64,000 nt of DNA from Mucilaginibacter tundrae (GTDB lineage: Bacteria > Bacteroidota > Bacteroidia > Sphingobacteriales > Sphingobacteriaceae), in the NCBI RefSeq assembly GCF_013408825.1, contig NZ_JACCBZ010000007.1, forward strand, positions 62,001 through 126,000, given 5' to 3'. The notes beneath the pieces were generated by a model, which saw only the letters and a program-made list of their open reading frames with translations, had not been told where the DNA came from and did no database searches. The position numbers and the translations under genes were made by a program. Below, in pieces: positions 9,262 through 17,233 of this stretch; position 1 is the stretch's first letter; each line of letters opens with the position of its first letter.

Positions 9262-10140
9262 TTACCGCCTGCTCTCACGTTTTTTAAATAGTGTCATAAG
9301 TGGTTTAACATAGGATTCATGCGTACCGATGCTGGTAAAATCAACACCGGATTTCGCGAAGGTTTCTTTTAAGCGGGCATTGCGTTCAAGGGCTGCTTTT
9401 TTGTAGGCTGCGCGAACATCCTTGCTGCTGGTATTTATCCATTGTAAATCGCCGGTTTCTTCATCAACTACCGGAATTAAACCCAGATCCGGGAATTCTT
9501 CTTCGTGCTTATCATATAGCCTTAGCGCTATAATGTCATGCTTTTTATTGGCGATCTTGATCTGATCATCAAACGGGCCGCTCATAAAATCGGAGATTAA
9601 AAATGCGGTGCTGCGTTTTTTGATAGCGCCTGTAAAATAACGCAACGCAACCGCAACGTCAGTTCCTTTGCTTTCCGGTGTGAAATCTATCAGTTCGCGG
9701 ATGATCATCAAAATATGACTTCGGCCTTTTTTTGGCGGGATAAATTTCTCGATCTTATCACTAAAAAATATCACGCCCACCTTATCATTATTTTGGATGG
9801 CTGAAAAAGCCAATACTGCGCACAGTTCGGTAGCGATATCCTGCTTTTGCTGAACAACGGTACCGAAGTTTCCTGATCCGCTTACATCAACCAACATCAT
9901 TACGGTAAGCTCGCGTTCTTCGTCAAAAACCTTAACGTAAGGGTGGTTAAAACGGGCGGTAACATTCCAGTCGATGGTGCGAATTTCATCACCAGGCTGG
10001 TATTCACGCACTTCGTTAAAAGCCATACCACGCCCCTTGAAAGCCGAATGATATTCGCCCGAGAATAAGTGGTTACTTAAACCGCGGGTTTTAATTTCGA
10101 TCTTCCTTACTTTTTTAAGCAGTTCCTTGGTATCCTTCAT
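9262..10140 (-). CDS. DUF58 domain protein of the MoxR/Bat operon
   Basis: A 292-residue cytosolic protein with the DUF58 signature (NEVREYQPGDEIRTIDWNVT) around residues 42-62, followed by a VWA-like fold with VDVSGSG. DUF58 proteins accompany MoxR ATPases and are thought to help assemble or activate partner enzymes (family knowledge). The ATG is immediately preceded by a palindromic element that fills the whole 108-base gap to moxR. There is no membrane segment, unlike some DUF58 proteins. Confidence 0.9.
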   Translation of the reverse strand: MKDTKELLKKVRKIEIKTRGLSNHLFSGEYHSAFKGRGMAFNEVREYQPGDEIRTIDWNVTARFNHPYVKVFDEERELTVMMLVDVSGSGNFGTVVQQKQDIATELCAVLAFSAIQNNDKVGVIFFSDKIEKFIPPKKGRSHILMIIRELIDFTPESKGTDVAVALRYFTGAIKKRSTAFLISDFMSGPFDDQIKIANKKHDIIALRLYDKHEEEFPDLGLIPVVDEETGDLQWINTSSKDVRAAYKKAALERNARLKETFAKSGVDFTSIGTHESYVKPLMTLFKKRESRR

Positions 10141-10248
10141 AGCCCCCTCTAAATCTCCCCCCGGTAGGGGAGACTTTTGATCTTATTATAATATTTTACT
10201 TTTATCCTTTTTAAGCCCTCCCTACCGGGGAGGGTTTGGGTGGGGCTT
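10141..10248 (-). repeat. REP-like palindromic element, type A, filling the moxR-DUF58 gap
   Basis: Two 36-base arms (10141-10176 and 10213-10248) are imperfect reverse complements of each other, and each carries its own C4-5/G4-5 palindrome around CCGGTAGGGG. The element starts at the base after the DUF58 start codon and ends at the base before the moxR stop codon, so it forms the entire leader between the two genes. A second copy lies at 59508-59593. In mRNA it would fold into a long hairpin. Confidence 0.85.
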
Positions 10249-11304
10249 CTACGGTACTTCAATCGCATTTAAAATGCCGGTTATAATCTGTTCTGAAGTA
10301 ATGTTTTCAGCCTCAGCTTCGTAGGTTAGACCAACGCGGTGTCTTAATACATCATGCGCGATAGCGCGAACATCCTCCGGAATTACATAACCACGGCGTT
10401 TGATGAACGCATAAGCTTTCGCAGCTAACGCTAAATTGATACTTGCCCTTGGCGATGCACCAAAGCTGATCAGATTTTTATAGTGTCCAAGTTTGTATTG
10501 CTCAGGGAAACGGGTAGCAAAAACAATATCAATAATATATTGCTCAATTTTCTCATCCATGTATACCTGGCGAACTACTTTGCGGGCGCTAATAATATCA
10601 TCCGTTTTTACAATTGGGTTGATCTTAGGGAAGCCTTGCGCAGATATATTTGCACGGACAATCTTCATCTCATCCTCTTTAGTTGGATAACCGATAACCA
10701 CCTTCAACATAAAACGGTCAACCTGTGCCTCCGGCAGTGGGTAAGTCCCTTCCTGCTCAATAGGGTTTTGGGTTGCCAGTACTAAAAATGGTTTCGGCAG
10801 CGGGTATGTATTATCGCCGATAGTAACCTGGCGTTCTTGCATGGCCTCTAACAGCGCGCTTTGCACTTTAGCTGGTGCACGGTTGATCTCATCCGCCAGA
10901 ATAAAGTTGGAGAACAAAGGTCCTTTACGAACGATGAATTCTTCCTTCTTTTGATTATAGATCATCGTGCCGAGTAAATCGGCAGGTAACAAATCAGGAG
11001 TGAATTGTATGCGGCTGAAATCAGCTTCAACTGCTTTTGACAATGAATTGATCGCCAGTGTTTTTGCTAATCCGGGAACACCTTCTAACAGGATGTGCCC
11101 GTCGGCCAATAACCCGATCAATAAACGCTCTACCATATAACGCTGACCAACAATCACTTTATCCATCTCAATTTTCAACAGATCGATGAAAGCGCTTTCC
11201 TTTTGGATCATCTCGTTCAAGGCGCGTATATCGGTTCCATAAGAGGTACTGCCGGTAGCCGTATCAGTTACAACTGGTTGTGTGCCACTATTTATTTCTT
11301 CCAT
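10249..11304 (-). CDS. moxR: MoxR-family AAA+ ATPase
   Basis: The 351-residue protein has an AAA+ core with Walker A at 75-82 (GVPGLAKT), Walker B at 135-141 (ILADEIN), sensor 1 around VLATQNPIEQEGTYPLPEAQ, and a C-terminal lid with sensor 2 near FGASPRASINLA. MoxR ATPases act as chaperone-like partners for VWA proteins, here the DUF58, BatA and BatB products downstream. It is the first gene of the eight-gene operon and is divergent from the DUF4397 gene, with a 288-base intergenic region that must hold the operon promoter. Confidence 0.95.
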   Translation of the reverse strand: MEEINSGTQPVVTDTATGSTSYGTDIRALNEMIQKESAFIDLLKIEMDKVIVGQRYMVERLLIGLLADGHILLEGVPGLAKTLAINSLSKAVEADFSRIQFTPDLLPADLLGTMIYNQKKEEFIVRKGPLFSNFILADEINRAPAKVQSALLEAMQERQVTIGDNTYPLPKPFLVLATQNPIEQEGTYPLPEAQVDRFMLKVVIGYPTKEDEMKIVRANISAQGFPKINPIVKTDDIISARKVVRQVYMDEKIEQYIIDIVFATRFPEQYKLGHYKNLISFGASPRASINLALAAKAYAFIKRRGYVIPEDVRAIAHDVLRHRVGLTYEAEAENITSEQIITGILNAIEVP

Positions 11305-11530
11305 TAGTATTCGTATTTTAAGGCGTGCAAGTTAAAAAGAGTTGTTTCTTTAATCAAATTCTGAGTATTAGATTGTAGTTAGAATTTGTTAAAAAATGTT
11401 AAAACGGAGCATTGCGGATTTATCTAAGCCCCCGTTTCGGCAAGTTGCTGTTATTATGGGGCTAATTCAAATATGATTTGTAATAATAAGGCTACAATAA
11501 TACTTAATTATACAGTTAATGGTTTATTTG

Positions 11531-11545
11531 CGTTAAACCAAAATC
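11531..11545 (+). promoter_or_regulatory. Upstream motif shared with the DUF4397 paralogue
   Basis: CGTTAAACCAAAATC occurs 47 bases before the start codon here and, on the other strand, at 30480-30494, 55 bases before the start of the second DUF4397 gene. The AACTC...TATAAT stretch just before each ATG is similar as well. It may be a shared control site or simply what remains of the duplication. Confidence 0.4.
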
Positions 11546-11592
11546 TAAAGTATTGGTCTAACACAAAACACCCCAAACTCAACTATAATATT

Positions 11593-12315
11593 ATGAATTT
11601 AAACCTTACCAAAATTAAAGGTATTCACCAACTAGGAACAATACCTTTGTTAACCGGAATAGCTTGCTTGCTGGCAGTATTAACATCGTCTTGCAATAAA
11701 GACTCAAGTACTGTTGGGACTAGCACATTAGCAGTGGTTTCGGGTTCTCCTGATGCGCCGCCAGCTGATGTTTATATAAATGGTTCCATGATTAGTACTA
11801 CCCCGTTAGTATATGGTAGCTATTTCCCTTATTATGGTAATATTCCATCAGGTATAACTAGAGTCAGACTTAATTATACAGGGACTACAACGGAAATAAC
11901 CCTTGATTCCATTAATATTGCAACCAATAAGACATATACACTTTTCCTTTCCAATTTAGTAGCTGCACACGATTATTTATTAGTTACCGATACTGTGGTC
12001 GCTCCCCCCACTGGCAAAGCTACTATTCGATTGGTTAATATGAGCCCGAATGCTCAAGGTGTTGACCTGGTAATAGGCGGACAAGTAATAGTTTCGAATA
12101 AATCGTATAAGCAACTGTCTCCTTTTAAAACAATAACTGTTTCAGATAACGACACTTTAAAAGTGGTGCAAACAGGCACAAATAATGTGTTAGGCGTTGT
12201 AAATGCAGTAACTGTACAGTCGGGAGTAGTTTATACCATTTGGCTTAGTGGTTTTGCCAACGGCATAAACAGTTATGGGCTACAGGCTAACCTTATGCGA
12301 AATGCTGTATATTAA
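11593..12315 (+). CDS. DUF4397 domain lipoprotein (copy 1)
   Basis: A 240-residue predicted lipoprotein. The lipobox ends in C34 (AVLTSSC), and two DUF4397-type beta domains follow, with the signature SGSPDAPPADVYINGS. DUF4397 proteins are exported and of unknown function. The frame is open upstream to 11473, but the ATG at 11593 aligns exactly with the start of the paralogue at 29687-30424 (MKLKFTKIKG versus MNLNLTKIKG, both with C34), so I use it. The bases 11531-11545 recur upstream of that paralogue. A bidirectional terminator follows. Confidence 0.88.
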   Translation: MNLNLTKIKGIHQLGTIPLLTGIACLLAVLTSSCNKDSSTVGTSTLAVVSGSPDAPPADVYINGSMISTTPLVYGSYFPYYGNIPSGITRVRLNYTGTTTEITLDSINIATNKTYTLFLSNLVAAHDYLLVTDTVVAPPTGKATIRLVNMSPNAQGVDLVIGGQVIVSNKSYKQLSPFKTITVSDNDTLKVVQTGTNNVLGVVNAVTVQSGVVYTIWLSGFANGINSYGLQANLMRNAVY

Positions 12316-12340
12316 ATATAATATGCATGTTGGATAAAAA

Positions 12341-12377
12341 ACAAAAGGCTGTCATTGTTTGGCAGCCTTTTGTTTTT
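12341..12377. terminator. Bidirectional terminator between convergent genes
   Basis: A perfect 11-base stem (ACAAAAGGCTG / CAGCCTTTTGT) with an 11-base loop is flanked by A and T runs. It serves the DUF4397 gene on one strand and the MG2-like gene on the other. Confidence 0.85.
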
Positions 12378-12378
12378 A

Positions 12379-14754
12379 TCATTTTGTTACATCGAAGGTA
12401 AAATATTGGCTTCCGGCTTCTCCATCGGCAGTTAGGCCTTGTATAACACCAATATATTTCCCGGCCTCATCTGATGTATAAAAGCTCAGCCCACCATTTC
12501 CATTACTATTGGTAATTACATTCGGCGCCCAGTATAAAACATTCCTAAAATCTGGTATTCTACTGGCCATTGCCACCTCTGTATCATACGCAGGCGAGTA
12601 AAACTCGCGTTGCATTTCAAGGCCTTCATAATCCATTATTACAGCATGGGGGTCAATTTCATTGCCTCCCATATCGCCTTTATACGTGGTGAAACTAAAT
12701 ATCCCTGCCTCGTATGATGGGCCTAATAGATAAACAAACGGCACGTCCTCTAATTTCCTGATTTTTAATGGATCGGCAGCAAATAGTTTATCTATATTGA
12801 AAAAAGGCACCCCATCAATCAATACCATTGGGTCGCCATCGTCCAGATATCGATTAGCGTTTAATACTTTAATATGAAACTGATTATGCGTGTGCGTTAT
12901 ATTTACTTCACTTACATATTCGCGCATCACCTCCTCAACAGTTAAAAAGCGGGTATAATTATCTAACAAATAGGTTTTAAATGGGGTACCGTAAAAAGCG
13001 CTGCTATCTACATTGGGGTCATAAAACTGTCTTAATTTTTCTCCGCTATAAATATTTTGAACCTGCATACCCAAATTGTAATCCTCAATGGTTGACTGCA
13101 TGGCAGGGCTCAGGCTAAATTCCGGCAGCTTAATTTTAGAATATTGATCTGAAAATGGACTCATCACATCAATACGTACTGAGGTATCACGTAGCGTATT
13201 AGTTTCTATAACTATTTCGCCTGGCCCATAAAAATCCTTCATGTTAAATATCAGGCTACCTGTTGTATCACTTTGCGCCGCGTATAATTGCACTCTTTTG
13301 CCGGGTATGCCCAAATACGCTATCATATTGTTTTGGGGTGTATTAGTTATGGTATTGGTGATTTTGGCATTTACAATTGGCCCATTGTATTCGGGTAAAA
13401 ATTTAAACTCGGGTTTTTTATTTTGTAAAACATCAGCCCATGCAAACCTGCTCCAGCCTTGCGTAAGCATTAAATTGTTAATTGCTTCGTCGGCGGCGGC
13501 ATCTGTGTTTTTAAAGTAATAGTCCGGCGATTCAACATTGCCTTTTAAGTCAGAACTTAACCACAAATAATTTTGTATATCCTGCTGGCTGGCATGTTGC
13601 AGGGAATCAAGCTTGTAAACCGAAAGCGACATATTTGCCATAACAGCATTGGTGCTGTTTTTTGTATTTATGCTGATGCTTACCTTTCTGCGGGTGGCAT
13701 ATTGCCCGGCATCGCTATGGGCAGTAATAAATAACTGATTAATAGGGCGTTTAAAGTACAACCTTTCGCACACAGGCTGGTGCTGGTTGTTAAAAATAGT
13801 GATATGCGATATCCCATCCCCTAATTTGCTTTTATCAATAGCAAAAACCGCCTTGCCGCTATTAATAGCCGCGGTTTCAACATCTTTAATAACGCCTCTT
13901 GTGTGAGCGAACAAAAAGATATTACCATCAGGCAGATTTGTATTCACCGTTACCTGTAGTTGGTTATTGCCGCCATCTTTTACATTTAGCGTATAGCCGT
14001 TATCGTTGATATCGGGCAGGTTCTCAACTAAAGTTTTATCATTCAATTTTATAACAGCTTTATAGCTATTATGATTATCCGGAGTAAAAGAAAAATGTCC
14101 CATCCCGAATTTATAAGGTTCGAACCTTGCAACAGTATCATTATTTTTATCAATAATGGCGCCTTTAAAGTTCACCCCTTTACCGTACTGATTGGTAGCT
14201 TTAAAACCTACGGTGCTTGCTATACCATTTACCAAATTCCCTCCTTCAGGAAAAAACTGGATATCATAATTGGTAGCAATTTGTTTTGATGCTGCGGCTG
14301 GAGATTTTAAGGGGTTTATGATTGTTAGCTTTTTATAAAAATAAAAATCAGAACTAAAGTTTTTCATCCAACTGGTATAAGCCCGAAGTACAAAATTGCC
14401 TGTTGTTAATGATACAGGCAAAAACAACGATCCGCTGCCTGCACCGTCTTTCATACCTACTTTAGCCTGCAAAACAGGGCTTTGATTTTTGTCCAGTATC
14501 TCTATATATACTACTTTGCTCAAATCGATAGGTTTGTGATTAGCCCCATCAACGTTGTAAACCTTAAACCACATTAACTCGCCTGCGGTATAAGCACTTT
14601 TATCCGTATGTACAAAAAGCTTTTCCTGTACCGTATTTGTGTTGTATTGATTAAAACCGGTTTGTACATCAGGTAATACCTGTGCTTGCAAGGTATTAAC
14701 AGCTATAGCTGTTAATACAAATAAGCAAAAGATAATTTTTTTATACGTATTCAT
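12379..14754 (-). CDS. MG2-like exported protein with a TonB plug-like segment
   Basis: The 791-residue protein has a signal peptide ending LQAQ (about residue 25). An alpha-2-macroglobulin MG2-type domain follows near residues 40-130 (EKLFVHTDKSAYTAGELMWF), then several beta modules. A segment near residues 640-700 resembles a TonB receptor plug (MVLIDGVPFFNIDKLF). Such proteins are common in Bacteroidota and lack a proven role. It is the last gene of a five-gene operon with a TonB receptor and two DUF4249 lipoproteins. I use the ATG ending at 14754 because the frame extends 12 bases further only through a TTG. Confidence 0.8.
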   Translation of the reverse strand: MNTYKKIIFCLFVLTAIAVNTLQAQVLPDVQTGFNQYNTNTVQEKLFVHTDKSAYTAGELMWFKVYNVDGANHKPIDLSKVVYIEILDKNQSPVLQAKVGMKDGAGSGSLFLPVSLTTGNFVLRAYTSWMKNFSSDFYFYKKLTIINPLKSPAAASKQIATNYDIQFFPEGGNLVNGIASTVGFKATNQYGKGVNFKGAIIDKNNDTVARFEPYKFGMGHFSFTPDNHNSYKAVIKLNDKTLVENLPDINDNGYTLNVKDGGNNQLQVTVNTNLPDGNIFLFAHTRGVIKDVETAAINSGKAVFAIDKSKLGDGISHITIFNNQHQPVCERLYFKRPINQLFITAHSDAGQYATRRKVSISINTKNSTNAVMANMSLSVYKLDSLQHASQQDIQNYLWLSSDLKGNVESPDYYFKNTDAAADEAINNLMLTQGWSRFAWADVLQNKKPEFKFLPEYNGPIVNAKITNTITNTPQNNMIAYLGIPGKRVQLYAAQSDTTGSLIFNMKDFYGPGEIVIETNTLRDTSVRIDVMSPFSDQYSKIKLPEFSLSPAMQSTIEDYNLGMQVQNIYSGEKLRQFYDPNVDSSAFYGTPFKTYLLDNYTRFLTVEEVMREYVSEVNITHTHNQFHIKVLNANRYLDDGDPMVLIDGVPFFNIDKLFAADPLKIRKLEDVPFVYLLGPSYEAGIFSFTTYKGDMGGNEIDPHAVIMDYEGLEMQREFYSPAYDTEVAMASRIPDFRNVLYWAPNVITNSNGNGGLSFYTSDEAGKYIGVIQGLTADGEAGSQYFTFDVTK

Positions 14755-14797
14755 TTTCTGTTTCAAATCAATGTGAAAAATTATTTTCCTGTATTAT

Positions 14798-15988
14798 TTA
14801 TTGCCAAAAACTAGGTTGGGTTGTAGTTCCACGTACTGAGCAATCGGCACAATCAATATCTGTATATAAATAACCTAAAGGCGCGGGCCCTGTACCGAAA
14901 AACTGTACTGTAGGAATATTACTGGTAGGCAACGGGATTAAAAATGCTTCAACGTTATTAGCACCTCGCGCATGCGGGTCTGCAAACCAGGCCGTATCAA
15001 GCTCGCAGTTGTAAGGATAGGTTGCTATCCAGTTATTAGGCAACTGACTCGAATTTATATAAATACGTTTTTGTTGTACGCTGCCGGCCGATATATAGCC
15101 TATTACGGGTAAAGTTGCATCAGTAGTGCAATGGATATTACCGGTAAGCTGTGAGGGCTGTGCATCAAAAATACTCCCTAGTTCTTCTGTGTTTTGTTTT
15201 AATAACGAAAGATAATTATATGCATCTGCACTAAGCGCATACTGTTTTACCATTATGCTGTATCTTGTTTCAAGCTTTTCAGATGTTGAGGGAATAAAAG
15301 TTAAAGGGCTTTGATAGATAACATCCTGGGTGAGTTTTGCCGATGAACCCAGCTCAATATCAGTTGATATGCTGTTGCCCCAGCATTGAAAAATTTGTTG
15401 CGCCGGGGTACGAAATAAAATTGCGGTTCCGTTTGATACGTAATCCGATTCATATTTTGCGTGAAACTGCCAGGTTTCAAGATAATCCCAATGATAGTAA
15501 TGGGTATTATTATTAGGATCATGCGTATTAACGTAAATTTGCAAACCTGATCCCTGTTGTTTGTTACTTACTTCAGTAAATCCTATGCTATCAATAGGCG
15601 GGCTAGCTTTTGGTGTAACATAATCAGAAAGATAGGTTTTGCCATCATCAGTAACAATACTAAGCCTGTACTGTGCGGTCGCCGGAAGTGTTAAAACCGG
15701 GCTGGAATAAATGCCGTTTCCTTTTTCTGCCAGGCTATAGGATTGATTTTGGTTGCTTTGTATAGTTATAACAGCACCTAATTCGGGTACGGTGGTTAGG
15801 TTTGAATTTAATGGGACAGTACGGCTCAGCAATATGGTTGTTGAATCGCCGCCGGTGTTTATTGTGCCTTCAACAACTAAGTAATTGCTTGCGGTTGATA
15901 TAACTTTAGGGTTATAGGGTTTTGTACAACCGGGTATAAACCAGGTTATTATACTGTATATTATTATATATCTCCCTTTAATCCACAT
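14798..15988 (-). CDS. DUF4249 family lipoprotein (tandem copy B)
   Basis: This 396-residue protein has a lipobox cysteine at residue 21 (IPGCTKPYNPKV) and a DUF4249 domain over most of its length. It is a tandem paralogue of the gene at 16028-17227. Residues 22-84 of the two products are nearly identical and most of the rest aligns without gaps; the C-termini diverge but both end in RGTTTQPxFWQ. DUF4249 lipoproteins are typically encoded next to TonB-dependent receptors and are presumed surface or periplasmic partners in uptake; the ligand is unknown. Confidence 0.88.
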   Translation of the reverse strand: MWIKGRYIIIYSIITWFIPGCTKPYNPKVISTASNYLVVEGTINTGGDSTTILLSRTVPLNSNLTTVPELGAVITIQSNQNQSYSLAEKGNGIYSSPVLTLPATAQYRLSIVTDDGKTYLSDYVTPKASPPIDSIGFTEVSNKQQGSGLQIYVNTHDPNNNTHYYHWDYLETWQFHAKYESDYVSNGTAILFRTPAQQIFQCWGNSISTDIELGSSAKLTQDVIYQSPLTFIPSTSEKLETRYSIMVKQYALSADAYNYLSLLKQNTEELGSIFDAQPSQLTGNIHCTTDATLPVIGYISAGSVQQKRIYINSSQLPNNWIATYPYNCELDTAWFADPHARGANNVEAFLIPLPTSNIPTVQFFGTGPAPLGYLYTDIDCADCSVRGTTTQPSFWQ

Positions 15989-16027
15989 TTAATATTAACT
16001 ATACAATATTTCTGTCATCTAAATTAT

Positions 16028-17227
16028 TTATTGCCAAAAAGCTGGTTGCGTGGTGGTACCCCGTATTGAACAATCACCGCACTGCGGATCAACATATTGG
16101 TAGCCGCTGGGTGTCATAGCTCCAGGTGGTGTTATCGCGGTAGTTATGATGACCGTACTTGTCAACGGGATTAAAAAGATTGCTACCTGATTTAGGTAAA
16201 GGCCACCTGGTTCCGGATACTTATACAGTGCAGTATCAGGTTCGCAATCATAAGGATAAGTAGCAATCCAATTATTAGGCAACTGACTGTTGTTTATGTA
16301 TACACGTTTTTGTTGTACTGTTCCGGCAGAAATATAACCGATTACCGGTAAAGTTGAATTAGTTGTACAGTGTACGTTGCCTGTAAGCTTTGCCGGTTGT
16401 GTGTCAAAAATACTTCCTAATTCTTCTGTATTCTGTTTTAATATAGAAAAGTAATTATAAGCATCTGCACTAAGCGCATATTGTTTTACCAGTATGCTGT
16501 ATCTTGTTTCAATCTTTTCAGATGTTGAAGGAATAAATACCAAAGGGCTTTGATAAATAACATCCTGTGTAAGTTTTGCTGAGGATCCCAATTCAATGTT
16601 AGTAGATATGCTGTTGCCCCAGCATTGATAAATTTGTTGCGCAGCGGGGCGTGAAATTATGCTTGTACCATTGGTAATGTAAAAAGATGCATACCGGGCG
16701 TTAAATATCCAGGTTTCATTATAATCCCAACGATAATAATGGGTGTTGTTATTAGGGTCATGAGTGTTAACGTATATCTGTAACCCTGATCCTTCTTGTT
16801 TATTACTTATTTCAGTAAATCCTATGCTATCAATAGGCGGGGTTACAATTGGTGTAACGTAATTAGAAAGATAAGTTTTGCCATCAGTAGTAACAATACT
16901 AAGCCTATACTGCGCTGTGGCAGGCAGTGTTAATGCTGCACTGGCATATACACCATTGCCTTTCTCAACCAGGTTATACGATTGATTTTGGTTGCTTTGT
17001 ATAGTTATCACCGCGCCTAATTCAGGCACGGTGGTTAGGTTTGAATTTAATGGGACAGTGCGGCTCAGCAATATGGTTGTTGAATCGCCGCCGGTGTTTA
17101 TTGTACCTTCCACAACCAAGTAATTGCTTGCAGTTGTTATAACTTTAGGGTTATAGGGTTTTGTACAGCTTATTGCAAAAAAAGCCATTATACCGCATAA
17201 TATTAAATATTTCCCGTTCATCTTCAT
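16028..17227 (-). CDS. DUF4249 family lipoprotein (tandem copy A)
   Basis: The 399-residue protein has a short signal and a lipobox cysteine in FFAISCTKPYNPK. It lies 6 bases downstream of the TonB receptor gene. It carries the DUF4249 pattern, including VVEGTINTGGDSTTILLSRT near the N-terminus. It is the copy adjacent to the receptor, so it is likely the original partner, with the second copy created by tandem duplication (inference). Within the coding sequence, 74 of 75 bases at 17030-17104 match 15791-15865 in the other copy. Confidence 0.9.
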   Translation of the reverse strand: MKMNGKYLILCGIMAFFAISCTKPYNPKVITTASNYLVVEGTINTGGDSTTILLSRTVPLNSNLTTVPELGAVITIQSNQNQSYNLVEKGNGVYASAALTLPATAQYRLSIVTTDGKTYLSNYVTPIVTPPIDSIGFTEISNKQEGSGLQIYVNTHDPNNNTHYYRWDYNETWIFNARYASFYITNGTSIISRPAAQQIYQCWGNSISTNIELGSSAKLTQDVIYQSPLVFIPSTSEKIETRYSILVKQYALSADAYNYFSILKQNTEELGSIFDTQPAKLTGNVHCTTNSTLPVIGYISAGTVQQKRVYINNSQLPNNWIATYPYDCEPDTALYKYPEPGGLYLNQVAIFLIPLTSTVIITTAITPPGAMTPSGYQYVDPQCGDCSIRGTTTQPAFWQ

Positions 17228-17233
17228 CTGTTG

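Noticed and set aside
10141..10248. Possible rho-independent terminator between moxR and DUF58
   Set aside because: It has no T run in the right place, and the same element recurs elsewhere between co-directional genes.
14111..14124. AAGGTTCGAACCTT, resembling a tRNA T-loop
   Set aside because: It lies inside the MG2-like coding sequence and no cloverleaf can be drawn around it.
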